From Pirellulaceae bacterium (lineage in GTDB: Bacteria; Planctomycetota; Planctomycetia; Pirellulales; Pirellulaceae), in the NCBI GenBank assembly GCA_020852965.1, contig JADYZV010000075.1:1-64000 (forward strand): a stretch of 64,000 nt of DNA, given 5' to 3'. Below the pieces are notes generated by a model. The model did not search any database. It saw only the letters and a program-made list of their open reading frames with translations, and was not told the DNA's origin. Shown one piece after another: positions 36,011 to 45,343 of the stretch. Numbering within the stretch: the first letter of the stretch is position 1; every line of letters starts with the position of its first letter. Position numbers and translations under genes: made by a program.

Positions 36011-37351
36011 ATGACATCGATACTCAGAAATCTATTACTGCTCTTGCTGCTCGGTGCATCCATTGCGCCTAGTCTGGTCCACTCAGCGGATCGGCCCAAT
36101 GTGATCTTGATCATGGTCGATGACTTTGGATACGAGTGCGTTACGTCCAACGGTGGCCAGTCGTATCAGACTCCCAATATCGACCGACTGGCAGCCAGTG
36201 GGCTACGATTCGAAAACTGCCACGTGCAGCCACTGTGCACGCCCACCCGCGTTCAATTGATGACCGGCCGGTATAACATTAGCAATTACGTGCAGTTCGG
36301 CAACCTGCCGCGAACGGAGACAACCTTCGGGCACCTGTTTAAGAATTCAGGCTACGTCACGGGCATCTGCGGAAAATGGCAGCTCGGAAAGGAAGCCGAT
36401 GCGCCGCAACACTTTGGTTTTGATGAAGCACTATTGTGGCAACACACGCGCCGCCCTCCGCGGTATGCCAATCCTGGTCTGGAACACAACGCCGTCGAGA
36501 TAGACTACTCGATGGGAGAGTACGGCCCCACGCTCATCAACGACTTTGCGTTGCAATTCATAACCAAGAACAGAGCGCAGCCATTTCTCCTGTACTACCC
36601 AATGATCTTGACTCACTCACCATTCCAACCCACGCCTGATAGCTCAGACTGGGACCCAACGATCAGCAGCGAAAAGAAACAGAGAGCCATCGAACACTTC
36701 GCAGATATGACCGCTTACACCGATAAAATGGTCGGTCGCATCGTCGCCAAATTGGAAGAGCTTGGCATCCGCGACAACACGCTGTTGCTGTTCTTGGGAG
36801 ACAACGGAACTCAGCGAGATGTGACCAGCCGATTCCAAGGGGAGCAATACAAGGGAGGCAAAGGCTTGACCACTTCCCATGGCACCCACGTACCACTAAT
36901 TGCCAGCTGGCCTGCCGCCACAAAGGGGATCGATCGCGTATGCGCAGACCTAGTCAGTAGCACAGACTTCTTACCTACCATCTGTGAGGCCGCCGGAATA
37001 AAAATCCCCGACAATATTGACGGCGTTAGTTTTCTTCCGCAATTGCACGGTGAATTGGGCACACCTCGCCAGTGGCTTTACACCTGGTACTCGCCAAGGC
37101 AACGCATGGACTTGACGGTGAAGGAGTGCGCCTTCGACCAACAGTTCAAGCTCTATCGCACGGGTCAATTCTATGATCTCAGCCTCGATGCCGATGAAGA
37201 ACAGGATTTACAAGCGAAGGAACTCGACGAGGACACGCTAAAAGCAAAAACGAAATTGCAAGGAGTGTTAGAGCATTTCAAACATGCTCGGCCAGCCGCA
37301 CTGGATCGCCAATTTAAACAATCCAGAGAGGGCGAGGGGAGTGATTCATGA
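36011..37351 (+). CDS. Exported sulfatase (arylsulfatase-like)
   Basis: A 446-aa type I sulfatase with signal peptide (ILRNLLLLLLLGASIAPSLV). It has the N-terminal metal motif RPNVILIMVDDFGYE, the active-site segment LCTPTRVQLMTGR (Cys precursor of formylglycine; Thr replaces the usual Ser/Ala before Arg) and FLGDNGTQRDV for the second metal half. Substrate unknown. ATG 36011 with AGGACG upstream; the track start at 35873 precedes the signal peptide by 46 residues and is rejected. Confidence 0.93.
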   Translation: MTSILRNLLLLLLLGASIAPSLVHSADRPNVILIMVDDFGYECVTSNGGQSYQTPNIDRLAASGLRFENCHVQPLCTPTRVQLMTGRYNISNYVQFGNLPRTETTFGHLFKNSGYVTGICGKWQLGKEADAPQHFGFDEALLWQHTRRPPRYANPGLEHNAVEIDYSMGEYGPTLINDFALQFITKNRAQPFLLYYPMILTHSPFQPTPDSSDWDPTISSEKKQRAIEHFADMTAYTDKMVGRIVAKLEELGIRDNTLLLFLGDNGTQRDVTSRFQGEQYKGGKGLTTSHGTHVPLIASWPAATKGIDRVCADLVSSTDFLPTICEAAGIKIPDNIDGVSFLPQLHGELGTPRQWLYTWYSPRQRMDLTVKECAFDQQFKLYRTGQFYDLSLDADEEQDLQAKELDEDTLKAKTKLQGVLEHFKHARPAALDRQFKQSREGEGSDS

Positions 37352-37794
37352 ATAAGCCTTTCAAAAAAAGAAGCGGTTAAACTAACTCGGCGAAGCATGG
37401 TGCCGTCAGGCGGCCATGAGCATTTCTGCAAAATGAATCCGTAGGAATCTTGAGGAACTGGCTTTCCAAAGTATCCACTGAAATTTGCCAAGTTAGCAAG
37501 TTAGCAAGTTAGAACTCGGGCCAACCGGCTATGCTTGTGCTAGATCAAGATCGTACTACAATCTTCCGATACCTTTCGATCATATCTAGTCTTTTCAATG
37601 ACATTATTTTCAATCTATATTAGCGTATTGTCAGCGTTGTTCAAATCGTGGTGAAGTTTGCCTCGAAACGCAATGGGAAGCCAGATGAGTCCGTCCGGAA
37701 TCCCAAGAACGGATTGGCTTGTCGTTTGGCCTGCGTGCAATAGTTGATGCGCCAGGTCACTGTCGGCCCAAACCACTGAGAAGGAATAATTCGT
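37352..37794. other. Intergenic region, no gene seen
   Basis: 443 bp between the sulfatase and the GGDEF gene. The only structure noted is a small tandem of CAAGTTAG (37489-37512). Short ORFs lack coding signs. Confidence 0.5.
37489..37512. repeat. CAAGTTAG tandem repeat (3 units)
   Basis: Three perfect 8-bp units in the gap before the diguanylate cyclase gene. Confidence 0.9.
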
Positions 37795-38880
37795 TTGAGC
37801 CACAAGAAGCCCTCTGTGTCCGCACCGAAGCAAGACGAACCGCCTCCAGACTTTGCGAAAGCGCTTGAGCTTGCCAAGCAAGCAATGAGCTACATCTCGA
37901 AGTTCCGTACCCCTCCGACCCCCGCAATTTACCAACTCTGGTATCGTTACACGGAGGGGCGAAATCTAAAACTACGCGATGAATTGTCTGGCATCGTCGA
38001 TGCCGACTCAGTGTCTCTTTCGCAGTTACAAGAAATCAGTCAGCGATACTTTCCCGAAGTAGACCAGCCGGAGGTACCGCAGCGTGCTGCTAGCGCGCTG
38101 ATCCATGAAATCGAAAAACTGCAACTGGTCGTTCAAGATCAAGGCGACGCGGGCCGCAAATTCGGCCAAAGTGTAAACGCCACGCAAGAAGAACTAAAGC
38201 GAATCCCCATCGACTCGCGGATATTGCAGCAGAGTATCGAACGAGTCCTAGCAAGCAATGCTCAGATGCAGGCTCGGCTGGCAGAGACCGACGCTCGATT
38301 GACCAGTTCACAACAGCAGATTCAATCGCTCCAACGCGACCTGCACGAAGCTCAGAAGGCAATGTTCGTAGACCCTCTCACCGGACTTGGCAACCGTCGA
38401 CTGTTCGACGTGACCATTGATCAAATTATAGAGAGCGCCACGCAGTCGCGGATCGAGGAAAAGTCGCATTGTGTCTTGAGCCTACTGGACATAGATGGCT
38501 TTAAGCGGGTCAATGATACCTTTGGCCATGCAGCGGCGGATCGGGTGCTCCAGTTCGTAGCGGAGAACATGCAGCGATTGGCGATGGAAGCATCGATCGC
38601 AAGACTTGGCGGAGACGAATTTGCCGTGTTGCATCGCGTCGAGTCTTTTGAGCAAGCCGACCGGCTCGCCCAAGAATTGCGTGATTTCTTTGACGGCACG
38701 GAACTGACATTGCAACCCAAAAACCTAGCGATAGGGCATCTGACTGCCTCGTTCGGCGTGGCCGTACTTCGTGGCGACGATGATCGCCAGAGTTGGTTTG
38801 ATCGAGCAGATAAACTCCTCTACGGTGCTAAACATGGAGGCCGCAATCAAGTGCTCTGCGAGCCCGCGCTTGGGCGATAA
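37795..38880 (+). CDS. GGDEF-domain diguanylate cyclase
   Basis: A 361-aa soluble protein. The N-terminal part (about 15-100, TPPTPAIYQLWYRYTEGRN) resembles the helical domain often found ahead of GGDEF domains; a coiled coil (about 140-195) leads to the catalytic domain with DPLTGLGNRRLFD and the intact active-site loop ARLGGDEFAV (about 271). It should make cyclic di-GMP from GTP. No RxxD inhibitory site is seen before the GGDEF motif. Start is TTG 37795 with AAGGA about ten bases upstream. Confidence 0.92.
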   Translation: MSHKKPSVSAPKQDEPPPDFAKALELAKQAMSYISKFRTPPTPAIYQLWYRYTEGRNLKLRDELSGIVDADSVSLSQLQEISQRYFPEVDQPEVPQRAASALIHEIEKLQLVVQDQGDAGRKFGQSVNATQEELKRIPIDSRILQQSIERVLASNAQMQARLAETDARLTSSQQQIQSLQRDLHEAQKAMFVDPLTGLGNRRLFDVTIDQIIESATQSRIEEKSHCVLSLLDIDGFKRVNDTFGHAAADRVLQFVAENMQRLAMEASIARLGGDEFAVLHRVESFEQADRLAQELRDFFDGTELTLQPKNLAIGHLTASFGVAVLRGDDDRQSWFDRADKLLYGAKHGGRNQVLCEPALGR

Positions 38881-39030
38881 CCCGCCGAGGCGCTCGGAAC
38901 ATCACCACTCGCATCGCCCCACTCATCTAGTGGACAGCGGCTGGTCATCCTGGTCGGGCGAAGAGTCGGGCGATTCGCCGTGATGGCCGAGTCTTAGGCT
39001 AGCGAGAAGCAGCCCCAAGTGTTGTTAGTG

Positions 39031-39057
39031 GCCAGCGAGGCCGACGCTGGCTGTCCT
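39031..39057. repeat. Palindromic element GCCAGCG/CGCTGGC
   Basis: 7-bp stem (39031-39037, 39045-39051) followed by TGTCCT; CCGACGCTGGCTGTCCT recurs with two changes at 43411-43427. Upstream of the nucleotidyltransferase gene. Confidence 0.6.
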
Positions 39058-39108
39058 TCTGCGGCTGGCCCCCAACAGCTCGGGTGGCTATGATGATGAG
39101 GGAGGCAA

Positions 39109-39708
39109 ATGCGAATGATCGAGGTGAAGTACACGGGCGACGCCCTCTGGCAAAGGATTGAGAACGCAGTGGAAGTCGTCAGAGACAGAATGCGTAGAGT
39201 CGTCAAGGCACTCAACGAGGCCCAGATTCCCTACGCAATCATCGGCGGCAATGCTGTCCAGCACTGGGTGGCTCAAGTGGATGAGTCCGTGGTCCGAAAT
39301 ACGCGCGATGTGGATATCATCCTCAACGAGTCCGATCTAGCTGTAGCCACCGAAGCTCTGGCCAAAGTCGGATTCATCTACCGGCGAGCCGCGAGCGTGT
39401 CGATGTTCTTGGACGGACCTGGTGCGAAAGCGCGGGATGCTGTGCATGTGCTCTTCGCTGGCAAAAAGGTGCGCGAAGAGTATGCCGAACCGGTTCCTAA
39501 TATCGACGAGTACGCCCTAATCGATGACGCGCGGACGCTGCCCTTGGACAAGCTCGTCAAGATGAAGCTGACGTCATTTCGGAGAAAGGATCAGGTTCAC
39601 ATCTTGGACATGATCTCAATTGACCTGATCGACGAAAGTTGGTTGTCGAAGTACGACGACCCCATCCGTTCGAGATTGAAAGAATTGCTCGACGACCCTA
39701 ACGGGTAA
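39109..39708 (+). CDS. Nucleotidyltransferase-fold protein (AbiEii/MNT-like)
   Basis: A 199-aa protein with the minimal nucleotidyltransferase pattern: YAIIGGNAVQHW followed by NTRDVDIILNESDL (the DxD metal site at about 67) and a late basic helix (PLDKLVKMKLTSFRRKDQVH). Similar proteins serve as toxins in abortive-infection or toxin-antitoxin pairs, or as stand-alone enzymes. No antitoxin-like gene lies next to it. ATG 39109 follows GAGGGAGG, a strong RBS. The gene sits in an accessory-looking stretch. Confidence 0.75.
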   Translation: MRMIEVKYTGDALWQRIENAVEVVRDRMRRVVKALNEAQIPYAIIGGNAVQHWVAQVDESVVRNTRDVDIILNESDLAVATEALAKVGFIYRRAASVSMFLDGPGAKARDAVHVLFAGKKVREEYAEPVPNIDEYALIDDARTLPLDKLVKMKLTSFRRKDQVHILDMISIDLIDESWLSKYDDPIRSRLKELLDDPNG

Positions 39709-39745
39709 CATCAACTGATTGAAAACTAATGTTCTCTGAGTCCCC

Positions 39746-40639
39746 ATGGAGTCGCAAGACAATCTGATCAAACTTCAAGAGGAATACTATTTAGTTGGTA
39801 GCCTGCGCGAGGATGCGAAGATCCGCTATTGGCATACCAGTAGCTTGGACCAGCCGTGGCGGAACTACTATGACAACGTCTTGCTTCCTCAGGGTAATTA
39901 TGCAGGACGTATTTGCCGAGATGATTCAGGATTCTTGCTGTGGAATTTCTTCACTGAAAAAGTTGCTGACCGAACGTCAAACAATCTCATGCCCCCCCCC
40001 AAGCGTCTGCACGTCGATGGTGACGGGCAACTTCGGGCGGCTACCTATGAACAGTTCGACCAACGCGTGATCGGTTTGCTGAATTGTCGCTGCCTGCGCC
40101 CGCTAAAGGACAATCGATCTGAATCGCAGCAATTCTGCCAGACCGACCGTAGTACGCTGCGGATTGCCAGCGAAGCGGGCTTTCAGGCATACGTGTTCGA
40201 GGAAGACATCGACAGTTTTTGCATGACGGCCAAGTTGTCCATGGCAGGAGTTGGCAAATGCGGTTTGATTTGCCGCGTCGATGGTGAGAGCCACGATGGC
40301 TACTATTTCTCATTGGATTTGCTTAAAGGGTTAGTTCAATTGCGAGCGTGGGGGACTGGACCGCTGCGTTCGGGCGAGCACATGATGCAGTTCAAGTCGT
40401 TACAGACGGGCAATTGGTACGACTCGGGGCCTCGCGAATTGCGCATCAAGCTGTTGGCCTTTGGCAGCTACATCGAGCTAAGCATCAATGGGAATGTGAT
40501 TCTTTCGCTAGCCAATGACAGCTTCACTCGCGGGCTGCTCGGATTCTACGTCGAGACAGCCGAATTGCTTGTCGAAGACTTGCAAGTTCAACGACTCGCA
40601 CCGCCTACTCAAACCGACGAACATTTGGCGACGGGTTAG
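39746..40639 (+). CDS. N-truncated glycosidase-like protein (GH32/GH43-type C-terminal part)
   Basis: A 297-aa ORF without signal peptide. The start region (EYYLVGSLREDAKIRYW, DNVLLPQGNYAGRICRDD, FLLWNFF) resembles the last blade of five-bladed GH32/GH43 propellers, and the rest is a LamG-like beta-sandwich (FSLDLLKGLVQLRAWGTG, GSYIELSINGNVILSLA). The catalytic N-terminal propeller is absent: a TGA stop lies 7 bp before the ATG in the same frame. A C9 run (coding Pro-Pro-Pro) inside could be a slippage site. It may be a decayed gene or a free-standing binding module. Confidence 0.5.
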   Translation: MESQDNLIKLQEEYYLVGSLREDAKIRYWHTSSLDQPWRNYYDNVLLPQGNYAGRICRDDSGFLLWNFFTEKVADRTSNNLMPPPKRLHVDGDGQLRAATYEQFDQRVIGLLNCRCLRPLKDNRSESQQFCQTDRSTLRIASEAGFQAYVFEEDIDSFCMTAKLSMAGVGKCGLICRVDGESHDGYYFSLDLLKGLVQLRAWGTGPLRSGEHMMQFKSLQTGNWYDSGPRELRIKLLAFGSYIELSINGNVILSLANDSFTRGLLGFYVETAELLVEDLQVQRLAPPTQTDEHLATG

Positions 40640-41219
40640 CTAGCCTAGAAATCGGGAAAGTTATGGAACGCTTCACGTCGTTTGATTTGGTGTACGCTTG
40701 ACGTTGACCACGCATCACATAAATGATGCGAGTAAATGACGCGAGCGGGGAGGGCTTAATCCCAGATTATTTTATTCATGAGTGACTAATACGATGTGTG
40801 TCGTACCCTCCCGAATGCGGGAGCGTCGCGAGTAATGCGAGCGGGGAGGGTCAACTTTACCATACTTCTCCCCTCCGCTCGCCGACCAACTACGCCGGTG
40901 CCCGCCGCGACTCCCTCAAAGGGATTACATGATTAATCTAAGTCTACCGCAAGCACCTTCCCGCGACGCTTGGACGTCGCGGTCGGCGCATCCGTTGCGG
41001 GTCGGTTAACCTGCGAGGATTGATCGGCCGAGCGCTCGATGCGGCCAATGGCGCAATTCTGGCGTAACCCATTCCCATCCGAGCCGATACCGAGCGAACA
41101 CGCACCGTGTTGTTCATCATAGAAGTCGACGTGTTGACGCGACGAGCCTTTAGCGACGCGCTTCGTCTCCGCGTCGCCCCGGTTGGTGCAGTCATAGGGT
41201 TGCTAACTCGAATTCAAGT
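40640..41219. other. 580-bp repeat-rich intergenic region
   Basis: Contains CGCATCA/TGATGCG (40711-40730), two direct copies of a GCGAGTAA..GCGAGCGGGGAGGG motif (about 40728-40754 and 40828-40850), a CCCTCCCG-family element, a GC-rich hairpin (about 40837-40882), CCGCGACG/CGTCGCGG (40961-40982) and GCGACGCG/CGCGTCGC (near 41155-41178). Minus-strand ORF 40944-41195 and an overlapping start-less frame lack family resemblance. Confidence 0.6.
40758..40824. repeat. CCCTCCCG-family repeat element, copy 2
   Basis: AATCCCAGATTATT lead, GAGTGACTAA middle, then TCGTACCCTCCCG-AATG-CGGGAG with a perfect 6-bp stem (40809-40814/40819-40824). Same order of blocks as at 26.9 and 57.6 kb. Confidence 0.7.
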
Positions 41220-41393
41220 TTAAGCAACGGAACGGCCGCGCACTGCATTGGCGATCATGCTGACCACAAACAGTACCAAGAACAGGAAGAACAGTATCTT
41301 CGCTATAGAGGCTGCTCCCGCTGCGATACCACCGAAGCCAAATACTGCTGCGATAATTGCCAATACAAAAAAGGTTAGTGCCCAAGACAACAT
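41220..41393 (-). CDS. DUF1328 small membrane protein (UPF0391)
   Basis: A 57-aa protein, too short for the ORF track. Translation from ATG 41393 gives [20 protein letters not shown], then [20 protein letters not shown] and a short Arg-containing tail, the DUF1328 pattern of two hydrophobic helices. The family is of unknown function but often stress-induced or next to envelope-stress genes. GGGAG lies nine bases upstream. The 125-aa track ORF 41203-41580 is another frame of the same DNA and is rejected. Confidence 0.9.
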   Translation of the reverse strand: MLSWALTFFVLAIIAAVFGFGGIAAGAASIAKILFFLFLVLFVVSMIANAVRGRSVA

Positions 41394-41638
41394 GATTTAT
41401 CTCCCTATCAACGAGTGTAGTTTGGCATCGGAACACACGGTGTGAACGACGTCCGCTTTCAATTGAAGGAAATAGGGTTGCAATGCGCGTACCAAATGTC
41501 ATTCTCGTTGGAAAGTCGAGAGAATGCGTTTGAAGCCAACGCTTGTTGAGGGCTATTCTTTCAGATTGCATGCTCAGCAACCGCTCAGCAATGACTGGCG
41601 AGACTACGACTAGCGGGACTACGCTGTGATGAACGGGG

Positions 41639-42034
41639 CTACGAGTCGAGCCGCCGCGCGAGCTCGCGTTCTAGCAAAGCGACATTGCGCATGTTCGACT
41701 TGAACGCCGCATCGAAAAGATCGCCGATCAGCGGGATTGCCCCAATGGTTACATCGGCACCAAGATTGGCCAACATCCGCGCAAGCACACGCTTGCGCAC
41801 TCCTAATCGCATTGCATAGCCGACAATGGAAGCGGAAGCTATTCCCGTAGTGACATCCCCCACGCCAGGAATCAATCCAATTATATTGTCCCAACCGATG
41901 CGAAAGTTGGTTCCTGGTACTCGGAAGGCATTGTCCAGGAGAGTGGCCAGTGCGCGTATTCGCTGCAGGTGTAAGCGCAGGCTTTCAGTATTGATCGGGG
42001 CTTTTTCGTGGTCATTCATGGCATTGGAAGTCAT
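41639..42034 (-). CDS. DUF4112 domain-containing membrane protein
   Basis: A 131-aa protein with the DUF4112 hallmark: LDNAFRVPGTNFRIGWDNII, LIPGVGDVTTG, and IPLIGDLFDAAFKSNMRN. Two hydrophobic helices are likely. Function unknown. Its ATG (42034) shares one base with the stop codon of the lipid kinase gene (TAATG), so the two are translationally coupled. Confidence 0.92.
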   Translation of the reverse strand: MTSNAMNDHEKAPINTESLRLHLQRIRALATLLDNAFRVPGTNFRIGWDNIIGLIPGVGDVTTGIASASIVGYAMRLGVRKRVLARMLANLGADVTIGAIPLIGDLFDAAFKSNMRNVALLERELARRLDS

Positions 42035-42972
42035 TAGCGGGTGACGCTTAGAGACTCTTGATGCGCTTGTGCAGCCCAAAATGCATCGCCAACAAACATG
42101 GATATGGCCCCAGGTACGACCTCGAACTCGACGGGCTCCTCTTCGATCACTTCACCGTCAATGGTAAATCGCATGCTCGGTTCGGAATGCAGCAGCAGTC
42201 GTCGCACTTGGCGATAGATCACCTGCTCGCACTCGAGGTAACTCCCCAGCAGTGCCTGGGAAACAATATCGACGATGTCTAAGATGGTGCCATCGCGTAT
42301 GATGATCACATCCAATAGCCCATCATTGGGTGCAGCTTTCGGGGCGACGGCAATTCGCCCAGCATTGGTTTTCCCGTTAGCGACCAGAATCGCCCAACAG
42401 TCTATGGCGGAGAATTGTTCCGAGTCGCACTGTGCGTTGATGTGAAAAGTTTGCAGGTCTGCCAGTACAGGCAAGCCCCCACGCAAGTAACAGAAAGCTC
42501 CCCAACGCGTCTTCATGTCATCCGTCAACTCCTCGGAGACTCGCACGCTGTTGCCACCCGCGGCGATATTTGCAAAGTAGCGTTGGAAATTGTGAGCGTG
42601 AATCTTGACCACATCCATTGGCAAGAACTGATTGGTATAGCTCAGCTCTAATGCTCGACCAGCGTCATCGGGTAGTGTCAATGTTGCAGCAAAATCGTTG
42701 GCGGTCCCCAGCGGCAAGATTGCAAGACGTGGACGACGCGCTGTCTCAATATGCATGAGCGCGTTGACAACTGCGTTGACTGTCCCATCTCCACCTGCGG
42801 CCAAGACGACTTCGCAGCCATCCTCAACGGCTTTTGCAATCCGAGCCTTCAAGTCGCCATCGCGCGTCAACTCATAAAGTTGAGTCGAGTCGCAGATTCG
42901 GTCGTGGTCGAGCAACCGCTGGAAGGCGACTGCCTTTCCCGAGCCGCCATTCCAGATCATCAGTCGCCGCAT
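42034..42972 (-). CDS. Diacylglycerol/lipid kinase family protein
   Basis: A 312-aa protein: phosphate-binding start MRRLMIWNGGSGKAV, catalytic AAGGDGTVNAVVNAL, ILPLGTANDFAATL, and a C-terminal beta-sandwich (MRFTIDGEVIEEEPVEFEV). It phosphorylates a lipid such as diacylglycerol at the membrane (family knowledge; exact substrate unknown). ATG 42972 replaces the track start at 43218, which runs through the adjacent lipoprotein gene. Sits 16 bp behind that lipoprotein gene and is coupled to DUF4112. Confidence 0.9.
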   Translation of the reverse strand: MRRLMIWNGGSGKAVAFQRLLDHDRICDSTQLYELTRDGDLKARIAKAVEDGCEVVLAAGGDGTVNAVVNALMHIETARRPRLAILPLGTANDFAATLTLPDDAGRALELSYTNQFLPMDVVKIHAHNFQRYFANIAAGGNSVRVSEELTDDMKTRWGAFCYLRGGLPVLADLQTFHINAQCDSEQFSAIDCWAILVANGKTNAGRIAVAPKAAPNDGLLDVIIIRDGTILDIVDIVSQALLGSYLECEQVIYRQVRRLLLHSEPSMRFTIDGEVIEEEPVEFEVVPGAISMFVGDAFWAAQAHQESLSVTR

Positions 42973-42988
42973 GGTATTGAATCCACTC

Positions 42989-43306
42989 TTAGTTATCCGC
43001 CTTTTCGAGTTGATCGGCTTTACGCTCACCGGCCTCTTCGACAGCATCCGCTTTCGCTTCTCCAGCATTCTCGATGGCGTCGGCAACGTTTTCTCCAGCC
43101 TCGGTTTCTGCAGACCCCGTAATGGTCTTGCCGTCAGCCGTACGGACATCGTCAGCGGCTTGGTTGGCTTCTTCTCGAATATTGTCTGCACTTTGCTCAG
43201 TAGCGTCCCGCACAGCATCGGCTTTTTTGTCCATCATACTCTCATCACAGCCAACTGCAGACAGAATGGCAACCAATCCCAGCAGGGGTAGATAGCTCTT
43301 CATCAT
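42989..43306 (-). CDS. Small helical lipoprotein
   Basis: A 105-aa protein: lipoprotein signal MMKSYLPLLGLVAILSAVGC, then a Glu/Lys/Ala-rich mature part with roughly 11-residue periodicity (ADAVRDATEQSADNIREEAN, ENAGEAKADAVEEAGERKAD), predicted to be a long amphipathic helix similar to LEA-like or Lpp-like stress proteins. ATG 43306 is preceded by AAGGAACG. Probable first gene of the lipoprotein / lipid kinase / DUF4112 unit. Confidence 0.8.
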   Translation of the reverse strand: MMKSYLPLLGLVAILSAVGCDESMMDKKADAVRDATEQSADNIREEANQAADDVRTADGKTITGSAETEAGENVADAIENAGEAKADAVEEAGERKADQLEKADN

Positions 43307-43404
43307 TTCGTTCCTTTTTCCAAACAGATTCTAGCGTTCAATGCTGAGCACACTGCCACAGCTTGTAAGACAACCATACGACATGGCAAACGTAGTGCCA
43401 AAAG

Positions 43405-43427
43405 AGGACACCGACGTTGGTTGTCCT
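43405..43427. repeat. Palindromic element AGGACA/TGTCCT
   Basis: 6-bp stem around CCGACGTTGG; shares CCGACGYTGGYTGTCCT with 39041-39057, though the stem partner differs. Between MscS and lipoprotein genes. Confidence 0.55.
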
Positions 43428-43549
43428 GAGATCAATCAGCTAGTAGAGTCGCCATGCTTGAGAGTGATAGTTTTTCAATCATCGTGCATGGTCACCGTTC
43501 AGCTCGAAATTTGACCGCTCGCAATTCCCGCTACCTTAGATTCCGCTTG

Positions 43550-45070
43550 TTACTCTGCTAACAGATTGGCGCCCACCTCCGGCTTGCGTGCCTCGCGGGC
43601 TTGTTCTTCCAGGGCAGCCTGTTCGCTTCCTAATCCGTCCTCAGCAGTCGTCGATTGTGAACGATCCTCAGCATGTTTACCGGCCCGCGGCTCGATGACG
43701 CGAAGTGCCTGATCCACCTCTACCGATTCGTCGATCATTCTCACTGGTACTCCCTTGGGGAAGATCACTTCACGCGATTCGTCAGGCATCGTCATACCCG
43801 CGTCTTCAATGGCCAGTTTTGTCAATCTTATAATAGAAGAACGCACTTTTAACTTGCTGTGCACATGAGCGTTGATCCAAAAATAGACTCGCAAGTTGAC
43901 GGTGGACGCTCCAAGCTCTTCGACCAGTACCATCGGCTCGGGCGTCTTCAATACCGCTTCATGTTCATGCAAGACGTTCAATATCGTCTCCTGGGCCTTA
44001 ATGGTGGGGTCGGCATAGTCAATCCCAACCGCAAAGTCACAGCGCATGTTCGGATTCGCCGTGAGATTGAGAATTATGTTTTTGTAGATCGATGAATTGG
44101 GGATCTGAACGTGATTACCCTCGGGTGTCATCAACAGAGTGCCGCGAGCGGTTACGCTTTGCACTATCCCCACGTTCTCCTCGACTTCAATCAAATCGCC
44201 CAGGGCAAACGGCCGTTGGATACTGATGAGAATGCTCGCCAGAAAATTCTCGGCAATGTCGCGAAAAGCGATTCCGAGAAACAGTCCGATCAAGCCAGTT
44301 CCTCCCAATACCGTAGCGGCCATCTGCGTCAAACCGGAGACACGCAGCGCCAAGTACAAACCGAGCAAGAAAACCGGAATAGCGACTGCCCGCGAGAACA
44401 CTCCGATCAGCAGACTGTTTTTCACGCGACGCCTGAGCAGACTCCGCGCCAGCCAAGTTGACCAGCCAGCAGCAAACCACGTCGCAATTAGCAGCACCAC
44501 GGCCAGCCCCAGCAATGGGAGCATCTGAATCGCTTCGCGGCCCAGCTTCCGGATCTCGCTCCAGGCAGGCGTCATGTCCCACATCGAACGCTCAGTGACT
44601 TCGATCCGATTGACCACAGCCACCACGTCTTGAGTGTTTCGCGCCAGGTCTCCTGCCCAAGTGCGGTAGTCGGATTGATGCGTCAAACCGCGCAGAAATA
44701 CGACCCCTTGGTCGACGCGCACCACCGGATTTTCAAACCAAGTGGTCGCCTCAAGAATATCAGTCAAGCGCCGAGCGATCTGATCATCTTCCGCGATGGG
44801 TTCAATCTCGACCTTGGGCGCGCTGGCACTCTGCGTGTCTTCCTTGGCCGTTCCTTCATCTATCGTTGCAGGGTCAGACCTGCTTGACGACTCGGGCTGT
44901 TCAGCATTAGCGCTGGGAGGGCTCGGTTTTGCCGGCGGTTGACCACCCTCTTGACCGTCAACCCAAAGTGATCCAAGCGTCATCACAACAACCCATGCAA
45001 CGGTAATTGTTGGCAGTGAAAACGGGAGTCGGGCGCGGCAAAGGTGATCAAGCATAGTGATTTGTACCAT
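43550..45070 (-). CDS. MscS-type mechanosensitive channel with BON domain
   Basis: A 506-aa protein: signal/anchor (LPTITVAWVVVMTLGSLWV), Pro/Ser/Glu-rich linker (to about 85), a BON domain (about 90-160, TWFENPVVRVDQGVVFLRGL), three membrane helices (about 180-290) with the pore-like GGTGLIGLFLGIAFRDIAEN, the MscS beta-domain (PFALGDLIEVEENVGIV, NHVQIPNSSIYKNIILN) and an acidic tail. It likely releases osmolytes under hypo-osmotic stress. ATG 45070 has GGAG six bases upstream. Confidence 0.92.
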   Translation of the reverse strand: MVQITMLDHLCRARLPFSLPTITVAWVVVMTLGSLWVDGQEGGQPPAKPSPPSANAEQPESSSRSDPATIDEGTAKEDTQSASAPKVEIEPIAEDDQIARRLTDILEATTWFENPVVRVDQGVVFLRGLTHQSDYRTWAGDLARNTQDVVAVVNRIEVTERSMWDMTPAWSEIRKLGREAIQMLPLLGLAVVLLIATWFAAGWSTWLARSLLRRRVKNSLLIGVFSRAVAIPVFLLGLYLALRVSGLTQMAATVLGGTGLIGLFLGIAFRDIAENFLASILISIQRPFALGDLIEVEENVGIVQSVTARGTLLMTPEGNHVQIPNSSIYKNIILNLTANPNMRCDFAVGIDYADPTIKAQETILNVLHEHEAVLKTPEPMVLVEELGASTVNLRVYFWINAHVHSKLKVRSSIIRLTKLAIEDAGMTMPDESREVIFPKGVPVRMIDESVEVDQALRVIEPRAGKHAEDRSQSTTAEDGLGSEQAALEEQAREARKPEVGANLLAE

Positions 45071-45343
45071 TCAACTCTCCATAGTGGTCGGTACACTTCG
45101 TGTGACCGTGCCCAGTGAAACCCAGGATGTCGTGCTCCGGCGGAGGGCACAAACGACTGTGCCTACTACTTTGCAAACTAGCGCAATGAGCCATGTCCCG
45201 TCGTACCAGCAAACGGCGCACCTAGTTGGCACCTAATTTGCAGCTTTTTGTCATTCGCCCCTTGCGATCAAATTTCGTTGTGCGCGATGGTTCGCCTCAC
45301 TTTGATAGCAATTAGAAAAACTCGTGAACCAAGGAACGAGACA

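Noticed and set aside
40944-41195. 83-aa minus-strand ORF and an overlapping start-less frame (YDCTNRGDAETKRV…)
   Set aside because: Either could be a remnant gene tail, but no family is recognised and two GC-rich hairpins explain the openness.
41203-41580. 125-aa minus-strand ORF
   Set aside because: Alternative frame over the DUF1328 gene, which has the better start, RBS and family match.
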